Assembly (NCBI GenBank): GCA_963829485.1
Contig: CAWHIK010000004.1
Span: forward strand, 310,001-374,000
Direction: 5' to 3'
Length of the DNA: 64,000 bases
Origin: JBGPQJ01 sp963829485
GTDB lineage: Bacteria; Chloroflexota; Anaerolineae; Anaerolineales; Villigracilaceae
Every line of letters starts with the position of its first letter. Within the stretch, counting starts at the first letter, position 1. Positions 18,831 through 28,390 of the stretch are shown here, piece after piece. The position numbers and the translations under genes were made by a program. Under the pieces are notes generated by a model. That model saw only the letters and a program-made list of their open reading frames with translations. It did no database searches and was not told the DNA's origin.

Positions 18831-19584
18831 AAAAGGCGGTGTTGCCAAAACGACAACCACCTTTTCGCTTAGTGCCACATTGAGCGAAAAGGATTTTCAG
18901 GTTCTGCTGATTGACCTTGACCCTCAGGGCAACTTGACACTTGCCACCGGTCTCGAACCGAAAGAGATCAGAAACACCAGCGGTGATGCGCTCCTGGACG
19001 GTTTTTCATTAAGCGATTGCATCCGTAAAACTAACATGCGAAATGTGGATATCGTCCCTGCCAACAATCGGATGGATGCAGCTGAGCAGTCATTGCCTGT
19101 CCGCTTGAATTATGCCCTGATACTCAGAGAAGCAATCCAGAAGGCTCGATTAGCTTATGATTTTATCCTGCTGGATTGCCCTCCCGCTTTGGGGGCAGTC
19201 ACACTGAATGCCTTGTCAGCATCCAACTTGTTGATCATTCCTACTCAGGCTGAATATTTTTCAGCTTATGCCCTACGAGATATGATGGCGCTCATTAGAA
19301 AAGTTCGCCAGGAATACAATCCTCAACTGGCGTATCGAATCTTGATCACGCTTTTGGATCAGCGAAACAGAACGCACCGCACCATACGCCAGCAATTACA
19401 ACAAACCTTCGGAATCGGTTTATTCGATACCGTTATTGAAATTGATACCCGACTGCGGGAAAGCCCCATCGTCGGCATGCCGATCACGCAATACCGCCCA
19501 AACAGCCGCGGTTCACAACAGTATAGAGTCCTGGCACAGGAGTTGGTACAGTATGTCCAGCAAACAAATCATCAAACGGCTTGA
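18802..19584 (+). CDS. ParA/Soj-like ATPase in the sensor block
   Basis: A 260-residue ATPase of the ParA/MinD family. The deviant Walker A motif is EKGGVAKTTT (signature Lys11 and Lys16), Walker A' is LLIDLDPQGNLT, and Walker B is ILLDCPPALG. Typical ParA TEYFSAY-like (QAEYFSAYAL) and TLLDQR segments follow. There is no N-terminal helix-turn-helix and no adjacent parB or parS, which argues against chromosome or plasmid segregation. It sits between the last receptor and the hybrid kinase, overlapping the first by 29 bases and the second by 32. ParA-family proteins that position chemosensory or other protein clusters are known, so it may space this receptor-kinase complex in the cell. That is inference. 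Confidence 0.85.
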   Translation: MNYVIAVSNEKGGVAKTTTTFSLSATLSEKDFQVLLIDLDPQGNLTLATGLEPKEIRNTSGDALLDGFSLSDCIRKTNMRNVDIVPANNRMDAAEQSLPVRLNYALILREAIQKARLAYDFILLDCPPALGAVTLNALSASNLLIIPTQAEYFSAYALRDMMALIRKVRQEYNPQLAYRILITLLDQRNRTHRTIRQQLQQTFGIGLFDTVIEIDTRLRESPIVGMPITQYRPNSRGSQQYRVLAQELVQYVQQTNHQTA

Positions 19585-22500
19585 CAAGTTATTCGACAAG
19601 ATAAAGTCGGATGAAGCAGGCGCAAACGGTCGAGCAGATTCTTCCGCCTGAGCCTCTTCCGACTCCCCCACTGCCCGCGAATCCCGTTAGAGCTGCGCGT
19701 CCTGCTCCCGCGCCTGAAGCGTTCCATACCCGATCCCTGGCCGGTTTGCTCCCTGTAGAAACAGAGACCATCATCAATCAAGGAACGGATCAATCGCAGG
19801 CGTCCATGTCGCTGGTGTTTAAGAACCCGGAACAGGACTGGAGCCAGCTTCAGGTCGTGTCCGAAACACCCGGCCGCATTTGGGCGCCCGATGAACAGAT
19901 GCTTGTTAAACAGGTAGTCGATCAACTCACTTTGGCGCTTCAAAACGCCCAGCTTATTCAGCAAACAGAAAGGCAAAATGCCGATCTGGCAGTTTTGAAT
20001 GATTTCGGCAATGAATTGGTCACGCTGCTCGGGCAGGAGGAGATTCTCGAAAGCGTGTACAAGCACACATCCAGCCTCATGGACACTGAGAATTTCTTTG
20101 TGGCAACGTATAACGATCTGACACAGGAATTCACCTTTCCGTTCGTGATCAATGATGGAAAACGGGACCAAGCCTCTAACCGAAAGCTGGGCAATGGGTT
20201 GAGTGATTATGTTGTTCGATCCAAACAACCTCTGTTCATCCCGGAAAACATGGAACACAGGATGACCAACCTTGGCGTGGATATTGTCCGCATAGGAACT
20301 GGAGAGCTTGCCAAATGCTGGCTGGGTGTACCCATGCTCGAAGGTGAGCGAATCCGCGGGGTCATTGCTGTTCAGAGCATTAAGCGGGAACACGTTTTCA
20401 GCGAGCGGGACCGTGATTTATTAATGTCGATCGCCAGTCAGACTGCAATTTCACTTCAAAATGCTTCCCTGTTCAGGCAAACTCAGGAGCAGAATGCCGA
20501 ACTCGCAATCCTGAATGAAATGGGGCGGGAGCTATCCGCTCAGTTCAGCCTGGATGGAGTTGCGAGTGTGGTTTACGCCTTCACCGGCCGATTAATGGAT
20601 GTCGCTGATTTCTTCATTTCCATCTACCACCCCGAGAAAGAACAAATCTCCTTCCCTCTTGTTTACTTTGACGGGAAACAGACGACTCTTGACCGTGTGG
20701 ATGTCGGGAATGGGCTGACCGCAAAGATCATCCACGATAAAATACCAGTCTTCCTGCCGGATCGTGTCGAAGAAAGATTCCGGGAACTAGGCGTCGAATT
20801 CGTGAAAGTCGGCGACGATGACCAGGCGAAATGCTGGCTGGGCGTTCCGTTGATGTTCGGCGAGACGGTTCTGGGAACGATCACTGTGCAAAGCACAGTG
20901 TCCGAGAATCTCTACAATGAACATCACCGCGACCTACTCGTGGCGATCGCCGGACAGGCAGCGATTGCTCTTCAGAAAGCCCAACTTTTCGAAGAAACGT
21001 CGAAATTCAAGATGGGGATCGAGCGATCGGGCGATGCCATCTTTATGACGGACCTCGCCGGAAAAATAATTTATACCAATCCGGCTTTCACCCAGATATA
21101 TGGATTTACAAACGAAGATGCGCTGGGTAAAACTCCAAGAATATTAAAATCCGGTTTGATTAGCCAGGACAATTATCAGGATTTCTGGAAGACATTATTA
21201 TCGAAAAACTCGATAACAGGCGAGATCATCAATAAAACAAAAGATGGACGGTTGGTAAATATCGCCGGTACTAACAGTCCGATTCTTGATGAAAAGGATG
21301 AAATCCTTGGATTCCTGGCAGTTCACCACGACATAACCAGCACGAAACAAGCCGAAGAAGCCATTCGTCAAAGCGAACAAGCCCTGCAGCGCCAAAACGA
21401 ATATCTGGCAACCGCCGCCGAGGTTGGCAGGCTGGTCACCTCAACTCTTGACCAGGATATATTATTCGAGCGAACCGTTGATCTCATCCGTGGCAGTTTC
21501 GGCTTTTACTACGCATCTCTTTTCACGATAGATGATACTGGATTCAATGCGGTGCTGCGGGAAGGTACGGGAGATGCAGGGGAAAAAATGGTGCAATCCG
21601 GGCACTCCCTGGCGGTCGGTTCCAGGTCAATCATCGGCCAGGTTACAGCCACCGGAAAAACCATCATTGTCAATAACACAGCAGTCGATCCACTTCACAG
21701 GCAAAACCCGCTATTGCCCAATACCAGAGCGGAAGCTGGAATCCCGTTGAAAATCGGAGACCGGGTTGTCGGTGCAATTGATCTTCAATCCACTGAAACA
21801 GGCGCGTTTAAACAGGAGGATATTTCCGTCCTGGAAATTCTGGCTGATCAAGTGGCGGTCGCGCTCGAAAACGCCCGGTCCTATAACCTTGCACAAAAAG
21901 CCATGGAAGAAATGCGCGAGACCGACCGCATCAAGAGCCAATTCCTGGCAAATATGTCTCACGAGCTGCGCACACCGCTAAACTCCATCATTGGTTTTTC
22001 CCGGGTGATCCTCAAGGGAATCGATGGACCCATCAATGAGCAGCAGCAGCAGGACCTTTCAGCGATCTATAATTCCGGTCAGCACCTCCTGGGCTTGATC
22101 AACGATATTTTGGACCTGTCAAAGATCGACGCCGGAAAAATGGAGCTCTCTTTCGACGAAGTCAATATGGCGGATACCATACACAGCGTTATGTCAACTG
22201 CTGTTGGGCTTGTAAAAGACAAGCAAATCCGGCTACAGGAACAGGCTGAGCCCAACCTGCCTGCCGTACGCGCTGACTCCATGCGCCTGAGGCAAGTGCT
22301 GCTCAACTTGATTTCAAATGCGGCAAAATTTACCGATGAGGGGTCGATCATTGTCAGCGCCAATCTGCACACAAATTCTCTTGGCAAACAGGAAGTGATG
22401 GTGAGCGTTACCGATTCCGGTCCTGGAATTTCGCAGGAAGACCAGGAAAAATTGTTCAAACCGTTCTCTCAAGTGGACGCATCTCCCACGAGGAAAACGG

Positions 22501-23408
22501 GTGGAACCGGGCTCGGACTATCCATCAGCCATCGCCTGGTCGAACTGCATGGCGGCCGTATCGGCATCCACAGCACAGTTGGCAAAGGCAGCACATTCTA
22601 TTTCACAGTGCCTGTCTTTTCAGCCAAGCCCGTGATCCCTGAAGTGGGAGACGGGAAAATTATCCTCTGCGTCGATGACGATGTACAGGTTATCAGTCTC
22701 TATGACCGGTATCTGACCCCCCAGGGATATCATGTGGTCGCCTTGACTGATCCGACCAAAGCCCGTGAAGTGGCAAAGGAAGTCAAACCGTTTGCCATCA
22801 CGCTAGACATCATGATGCCCGGATACGACGGCTGGCAGGTCATCAATGACCTCAAGAAAGACAAAGCCACTCACGACATTCCCGTCATCATTTGCTCCAT
22901 CGTCGAGGAGGAAGAAAAAGGCTTCAGCCTGGGCGCAGCCGATTATCTCGTAAAACCAATTCTTGAAGAGGACCTTGTTAATTCCCTCAACAGGCTGAAC
23001 GGAGACGGCAGCATTAATGAGGTTTTAGTCATCGATGACGATGTAAACGACCTACGCCTGGTTGAGAAAATTCTTAATGACCACAGTCAATACAAACCTA
23101 TCCTTGCTGAGGGCGGAGTAAACGGTTGGGAATCGCTCCTTGCCCATCCTCCTCAGGCGATCATCCTTGATCTTTTCATGCCCGATCTCGATGGCTTTAC
23201 CATTCTGGAGAGAATGCGCTCGACACCCAAGCTTCGCGACATTCCAGTTGTCGTGATCAGTGGAGTTGATCTGACCCTGGAACAGCGCAGGCAGCTCGAG
23301 AACCTTGGTAAACGCCTGTTACAAAAAGGTATGCTCAACGAAGAGGAGTTATTTGCGACCCTGGAAAAAGCATTAAACCGGATAGAGGTAAAAAAGCCAG
23401 GGATGTAA
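19553..23408 (+). CDS. Hybrid histidine kinase: GAF-GAF-PAS-GAF-HisKA-HATPase-REC-REC (N-terminal frameshift likely)
   Basis: The only histidine kinase in the block. Numbered from the ATG at 19611, it has a GAF C-terminal half (about 65-115), GAF (120-285), GAF (300-460), PAS (465-585), and GAF (595-755). HisKA follows with SHELRTPLN (His about 783), then HATPase (885-1005) with NAAKF, DSGPGI and GGTGLGLS, REC1 (1015-1135) and REC2 (1140-1260). The ATG at 19611 lacks a ribosome-binding site. The ATG at 19553 has AGGAG upstream and encodes MSSKQIIKRLDKLFDKIKSDE, then needs a one-base correction near 19610-19625 to join the main frame. That start overlaps parA by 32 bases. It probably collects signals from the upstream receptors and passes phosphate to its own and the free receivers. 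Confidence 0.9.
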
Positions 23409-23411
23409 CCC

Positions 23412-25085
23412 ATGTCAATATCCATTCGATGTCTTGATTGCAGCCACTCGACCACCTACTTTCCGACAAAAATTCCCTGTCCCAATTGTGGGAGTGAGTG
23501 GAGGACCGCTGAGTATGATTACGCAAACGCGGCGAAGGTTTGGCGCGTCGAACTCTCTAAGAGACCGTACGACCTTTGGCGATATTCCGAATTATTACCA
23601 GTCTCCCATCCAAACCCATCGATAAAACTGGGAGAAGGATGGACTCCCCTTATCCAAGCTGCCAATTTGGGGATGATGCTGGGCTGCCCAAACATTTTCA
23701 TTAAAGACGAGCGGCAGGGTCCAACGACATCGTTTAAAGACAGGCAGGCGTCCATCACCATCGCCGCCCTGAAAGAAGCCGGGATAACCGAGATGGTTGC
23801 CGCATCCACTGGCAATGTCGCGATCGCCTATTCCGCTTACGCTGCCCGGGCGGGGATAAAACTCTGGGCATTCGTAACCAGCCTTGTGCCTGCAGTGAAA
23901 ATGAGGGAGATCGCACTTTACGGAAGCCAGGTGATCAAGATCACCGGTTCCTACGATCAGGCCAAACAAATAGCTGCCGAATTTGCCAACCAACGCGGGC
24001 TGTACCAGGACATGGGAGCGCGAACCATCACATCCGTCGAAGGAATGAAAACCATCGCCTTTGAAATCGCCGAACAACTGACCCAGGTGCAACCTTCCGC
24101 GGAGGGCGAATCCCGAACTGCGCCATGGAGGACCCCGGATTGGTATGTGCAAGCCATCAGCGGAGGCATTGGTCCGATCGGTGTTGCGAAAGGATTTCGC
24201 GAATTAAAAATGATGGGATTCATAGATCGGATCCCATCCTTAGCGGTCATCCAGGCGGAAGGCTGCGCTCCGATGGTCCACAGCTGGAAACAGAATCTCG
24301 ATTCGCCCCTTGTTGTATCTTCGCCAAAGACCCACATCGAAACTCTTGCTACCGGGAATCCAGGCCGAACTTACAATTTACTGCGCAAGGAAGTTGACGC
24401 TGAAAAAGGGGTCTTCGAAAGTGTGTCCGATGAGGAAGCCTTTCGAGCCATGCATGTGCTGGCCAAGATGGAAGGCATATCCGCTGAACCCGCAGCGGCA
24501 GTCGCTTTCGCCGGCTTATTTAAGTTGATCCGTTCGGGAGTTATCAAGCCGACTGATACAGTGGTGGTAAATTGCACAGGCCATACTGTACCGGCGGAGG
24601 CCTTTATCCTGGGAAGCGGCTGGGCGAGAAGCATTGTCCTGCCCGAAAAAGATGAACAACCACCCAAGGAGGAAGATGGTTTGCTGGCTGCGCTCAGCAG
24701 AGTAGCGCCGGACCGGTTCCCTCGAATCGCCATAATCGACGATACCGCAGAAGCACGTCGTCTTATTCGAAGAATTTTACAATCTCAGGGTAATTTCGTT
24801 ATTTCAGAAGCAGCGGATGGAAAAAAAGGATTGGAACTCATCATCGGTGAACATCCTGACCTGGTCGTATTGGACCTCATGATGCCAGAGATGGATGGAT
24901 TTGCCGTCCTGGAAGCCTTGAAAGCAAATCCGGAAACAGCCGACATTCCTGTCATTGTTTCGACTGCCAAGGAACTGACTGAAGAAGAAAAAAGCCGGCT
25001 GAAAGGGCAGATTCAATCGCTCATGCAAAAAGGGGATTTCATGAGTGATGATTTTCTTGATGAAGTCCGCACCATCATCCGATAG
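23412..25085 (+). CDS. Threonine synthase-like PLP enzyme fused to a receiver domain
   Basis: A 557-residue fusion. Residues 1-30 hold a zinc-ribbon-like pair (CLDC and CPNC). Residues about 70-410 form a fold-type II PLP domain of the threonine synthase family: LGEGWTPL, the PLP Lys109 in TTSFKDRQ, ASTGNVAIAYSAYAARAG, and SVEGMKT. The C-terminal 435-557 is a REC domain with AIIDDT, phospho-acceptor Asp488 in VVLDLMMPEMDG, and STAKE; the usual KP is replaced by QKGD. The gene starts 3 bp after the hybrid kinase stop, so it is its natural partner. Whether the enzyme makes threonine from phosphohomoserine or acts on another substrate cannot be decided from the sequence. Confidence 0.88.
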   Translation: MSISIRCLDCSHSTTYFPTKIPCPNCGSEWRTAEYDYANAAKVWRVELSKRPYDLWRYSELLPVSHPNPSIKLGEGWTPLIQAANLGMMLGCPNIFIKDERQGPTTSFKDRQASITIAALKEAGITEMVAASTGNVAIAYSAYAARAGIKLWAFVTSLVPAVKMREIALYGSQVIKITGSYDQAKQIAAEFANQRGLYQDMGARTITSVEGMKTIAFEIAEQLTQVQPSAEGESRTAPWRTPDWYVQAISGGIGPIGVAKGFRELKMMGFIDRIPSLAVIQAEGCAPMVHSWKQNLDSPLVVSSPKTHIETLATGNPGRTYNLLRKEVDAEKGVFESVSDEEAFRAMHVLAKMEGISAEPAAAVAFAGLFKLIRSGVIKPTDTVVVNCTGHTVPAEAFILGSGWARSIVLPEKDEQPPKEEDGLLAALSRVAPDRFPRIAIIDDTAEARRLIRRILQSQGNFVISEAADGKKGLELIIGEHPDLVVLDLMMPEMDGFAVLEALKANPETADIPVIVSTAKELTEEEKSRLKGQIQSLMQKGDFMSDDFLDEVRTIIR

Positions 25086-25111
25086 TAATTCATTTTAGAA
25101 ATACGACAGCG

Positions 25112-26056
25112 ATGAAAATTCCTCGTGGACGCGTAACCGGTGTTATTTCATCTCTCGCCTCTGCGTTGTTCCTGGGTCTTGCTCCGGTCTTTGGCAAAGC
25201 CGCTATTGATCTTGGCTTTAGCCCATTATTCGTGGTCGCGGTTCGAACGAGTCTCGCTGCCCTTCTTCTCTTCTTGATCGTTGCAATTTTCAGAAGACAA
25301 TACCTGTATATCTTTCCCGCTGGTTTGCTGGGGTGCATGCTGGCTGGAGCGCTTAATGGCGCCGGCTCCATCCTCTACTATCAGTCACTCAGCCATCTCC
25401 CTGCCAGTATTGGACAACTGGTTTATTCGATTTATCCATTATTCGTTGCCTTGTGGCTTATTCTCGATAATCAGCCTCCAAGCAAAATGACCATCCTTAG
25501 AATGGGATTGGCGTTATTCGCCATAATCCTCTTGACTTTTACGGATTCATCATCCCCTGATCCGATAGGCATCCTATTAATGATCGGTGCAGCAGCACTC
25601 TATGCATTGCACATCCCGATAAATCAAAGGGTCCTTTATGAGATCCCTGCGCCAACGGTAACCCTCTATACGCTATTTGCGATGAGCATGGTTGTAGTTC
25701 CCGCGTTCCTTCTTTTCGACAGGACTTTTCCGCAACCAAACTCGAATTTTGGACCCCTGCTGGGCTTAACCCTGGTTACATTTTTTTCCCGTCTCACGCT
25801 CTTTTTAGGGGTCAAACACCTGGGGGGCATGCAGGCTGCCTTGCTCGGACTAGCCGAAATATTCGTCACGGTCCTGGCGAGTTATTTCCTGCTGGGAGAA
25901 CAATTAACTGCGGTCCAATGGCTAGGCGCGATTATTCTGGGAATTAGTCTCCTCTTGTTTGGATTTGAAAAAAACACACCCACCCGACGATCCGGTGGAT
26001 GGTTAAGCTGGATAAGTTCTCCAAAACCCAATATCACCATTCCGTTCGATCAATAA
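25112..26056 (+). CDS. EamA/DMT-family transporter
   Basis: A 314-residue inner-membrane protein with about ten hydrophobic helices arranged as two EamA repeats (first about 8-140, second about 150-290), a size and pattern typical of the drug/metabolite transporter superfamily. Recognisable segments are YYQSLSHLPASIGQLVYSIYPLFVAL and ALLGLAEIFVTVLASYFLLGEQLTAVQW near the ends of the repeats. It begins 26 bp after the threonine synthase-REC gene on the same strand, so it may belong to the same transcript. Amino-acid export is one common function in this superfamily, but the substrate cannot be assigned. It ends convergently with the minus-strand two-component operon. Confidence 0.85.
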   Translation: MKIPRGRVTGVISSLASALFLGLAPVFGKAAIDLGFSPLFVVAVRTSLAALLLFLIVAIFRRQYLYIFPAGLLGCMLAGALNGAGSILYYQSLSHLPASIGQLVYSIYPLFVALWLILDNQPPSKMTILRMGLALFAIILLTFTDSSSPDPIGILLMIGAAALYALHIPINQRVLYEIPAPTVTLYTLFAMSMVVVPAFLLFDRTFPQPNSNFGPLLGLTLVTFFSRLTLFLGVKHLGGMQAALLGLAEIFVTVLASYFLLGEQLTAVQWLGAIILGISLLLFGFEKNTPTRRSGGWLSWISSPKPNITIPFDQ

Positions 26057-26081
26057 ATCGACTCACTCCTTCATCACCATT

Positions 26082-26813
26082 CTATTGATCCCCGTAGACA
26101 TAACCTGTTCCGCGCACGCTGTTGATCCGGTCGTGGAGGTTGGCGTGGATTTTTATTTTGCTTTTCAGTCGGCTGATTAGCGGACGAAGGATATCTTGTG
26201 CTTCCTTATTCGAGACATCCAGCCCTTTGATCAATAAGACCAACTCCCGAAATGTAAAAACTCTTCCTTGATTCTCCATGAACACTTTGAGCAATCGACC
26301 TTCTGTCACGGTTAAGTGCGTATTCTCCCCGTTCTCTACAATGATGCGGCGGTTTAGATCCAGAGACGATCCATCTTCAAAAACATAAATGTCGGAATTC
26401 CCGTCAACTGGAACTTCTATTCCCAGATTCCGTTGATCAAGTTTAGCTTGTCGTCTCGCCAACCCTCTCTCAACACTTGCGATAATCTGACTCGGGGAGG
26501 CAGGTTTTAGTAGGTAATCCTGCACGCGGGACCGCAGCGCATCCACGGCGGTTTCCATTGAACCGTGTGCAGTGAGCAGAATGATTTCTGTATCAGGGGA
26601 TAGCTGGCTGAGTGCGTGCACAACTTCCATCCCGCTCATGCCAGGCATTCTCAAATCCAACACAAGCAGGTCAACCGAATTTTCGCCAACATAGTCCACA
26701 GCAGCTATCCCGTTATCAACGGATGCAACATCATAACCTTCCAGTTTGAGAATATCCGTCAACGACTGGCGTGTGATGTTTTCGTCATCTACAACAAGAA
26801 GTTTTCCTTTCAT
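26082..26813 (-). CDS. OmpR-type response regulator (REC + winged helix)
   Basis: A 243-residue regulator. REC domain at 1-120 has VVDDEN and phospho-acceptor Asp53 in LVLDLRMPG, followed by LTAHGS and LLKPAS. A C-terminal winged-helix DNA-binding domain of the OmpR class lies at about 165-240 (HLTVTEGRLLKVF, then NSVRGTGYVYGD). The start codon overlaps the stop of the upstream kinase by 4 bases (ATGA), so it is the last gene of a three-gene minus-strand operon and the probable transcriptional output of those kinases. Target genes are unknown. Confidence 0.9.
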   Translation of the reverse strand: MKGKLLVVDDENITRQSLTDILKLEGYDVASVDNGIAAVDYVGENSVDLLVLDLRMPGMSGMEVVHALSQLSPDTEIILLTAHGSMETAVDALRSRVQDYLLKPASPSQIIASVERGLARRQAKLDQRNLGIEVPVDGNSDIYVFEDGSSLDLNRRIIVENGENTHLTVTEGRLLKVFMENQGRVFTFRELVLLIKGLDVSNKEAQDILRPLISRLKSKIKIHANLHDRINSVRGTGYVYGDQ

Positions 26814-28390
26814 ATCTTGGACTCCGGCAGGGATACGCGGAAACAGGCTCCGGGTGTCCGATCCGGAACGAATTCCAGATTCCCACCGTGAGAAATGATT
26901 ATGCCGTAGCTGACAGAGAGACCCAGTCCGGTCCCTTTGGCTTTGGTGCTGATAAATGGCTCGAAAATCAATTCCTGTAGCTCTGAAGGCACTCCTGGAC
27001 CATTATCCTGGAATTCAATCTCTACTTTCCCGTGCCGTTGTTGAATTGAAATCATCAGGTCGCCGCCAGCAGGCATAGCATCAAAGGCATTCAGAATGAT
27101 ATTCATAAAAACCTGTTGCAATTGACTTCCGACCGCATCGACATACGAAACTTTTGCTGGCCAGGCTGTCGTTACGCGGATACCCCGGGTTTGAAGCTGT
27201 GTTGCCAACAAGCCAAGGACGTTATCGATCATATCGATAACGTTGACGCTTTCACGTTCAGCGTTAGGGCGATAGAAATCCAGCATCCTTTGGACTGTCG
27301 CCATTAACCTTTCCAGCTCGGATTGCGTCATTTCATAATACTTCTGCCGCATTTCCCGAGGAAGATCCTCTCGTGCTGCCAGGTGCAGGCAATTTTGTAC
27401 TGCCTGCAGGGGATTGTTGATTTCATGCGCCATGGATGCAGTCATTCGGCCTGCTGTAGCCAGCTTTTCTGCCTGGATTAGCGCGGATTGCGAATCCTCA
27501 ATGCGGATAATATATTCACGAAGTTCACTGTATAACCTGGCATTTTCCAAGGCAACGGCTGCCTGCCTGGAGAAGATCAGGCTCATTTCCAAATCCGATT
27601 CGCGCAACGGAACAGTATTCAGGTCACGAGCAGCAAATAATACACCTTGATAGTTCACCCGTTTGATCGGTAAAAAGAGAATAGATCCATATCCGGTTGT
27701 CGCAGCAAGATCCTGAAACTCCAATTCGCCAAGTCCACCCTGTGTAGCCAATATGGGCGATTTACTATCATCGGTTTTAACTGCAATCTCGATAACCTTG
27801 GAGAGATCAACCGCTCGAGTGACATTTCCTTGTGATGCGACCAGATCAAATTCACCTGTCTGGTTTTTCTGAAGCAAGCCGGTGTGAGGGCATTGAAGCA
27901 GTCTGCTGGCTGCAGCTGTGATCAATTGAGCCAGTTGAGCAGATCGGGTTTCAGCCAGGAGCGATTCGGTAACATCGAATAATGGGCGCAGGACACGGAC
28001 TTGAGCAGAATCCCGTTTCTTTTGTTTATCATCCAATGCCCGATTTACCGAATTGACCAGCTCACTTTTCTCGAATGGCTTGAGCAACAGTCCATCCACA
28101 CCTTCATGCAACGCCTGGATGGCAGTCTCTACGGTTCCATATCCAGTCATGACGAGTATGGCGAGATCAGGTTGTTTTTGGCGTACTTCGACAATCACGT
28201 CGAAACCGCTCATCACGGGCATGCGAATATCCACGAGTAAAAGGTCTGCTTGCTTCTTGCGAAGATAAGCAAGCGCTTTCGCAGGTTCAGTAAACGCGGT
28301 TGTCTCAAATCCTTCCTTGTTGAGAAGCCGTTCACATAATGCGGTAATTCCCGGTTCGTCATCCAGAATGACGGCTTTGATCAAGGTCAT
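26810..28390 (-). CDS. Histidine kinase with N-terminal receiver (REC-GAF-HisKA-HATPase)
   Basis: A 526-residue soluble kinase with the receiver in front, not behind. REC at 1-125 has Asp54 in LLVDIRMP and LLKPFE, then a GAF domain (about 150-300, ending AVALENARLY). A HisKA follows with MAHEINNPLQ (His about 322), and a HATPase domain with NILNAFDAMP, DNGPGV and GTGLGLS. No membrane segment is present. An N-terminal receiver suggests that it is itself a phosphorelay target, perhaps of the kinase encoded just upstream, whose stop overlaps its start by one base (TAATG). It overlaps the downstream regulator by 4 bases. Confidence 0.9.
   Translation of the reverse strand: MTLIKAVILDDEPGITALCERLLNKEGFETTAFTEPAKALAYLRKKQADLLLVDIRMPVMSGFDVIVEVRQKQPDLAILVMTGYGTVETAIQALHEGVDGLLLKPFEKSELVNSVNRALDDKQKKRDSAQVRVLRPLFDVTESLLAETRSAQLAQLITAAASRLLQCPHTGLLQKNQTGEFDLVASQGNVTRAVDLSKVIEIAVKTDDSKSPILATQGGLGELEFQDLAATTGYGSILFLPIKRVNYQGVLFAARDLNTVPLRESDLEMSLIFSRQAAVALENARLYSELREYIIRIEDSQSALIQAEKLATAGRMTASMAHEINNPLQAVQNCLHLAAREDLPREMRQKYYEMTQSELERLMATVQRMLDFYRPNAERESVNVIDMIDNVLGLLATQLQTRGIRVTTAWPAKVSYVDAVGSQLQQVFMNIILNAFDAMPAGGDLMISIQQRHGKVEIEFQDNGPGVPSELQELIFEPFISTKAKGTGLGLSVSYGIIISHGGNLEFVPDRTPGACFRVSLPESKI

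Noticed and set aside
18802..19584. ParA gene as a plasmid or chromosome partition locus
   Set aside because: There is no parB, parS-like repeat or replication gene nearby, and it overlaps signalling genes on both sides.
19572..20393. 273-residue minus-strand open frame opposite the hybrid kinase
   Set aside because: No motif or ribosome-binding site; the plus strand encodes conserved GAF sequence.
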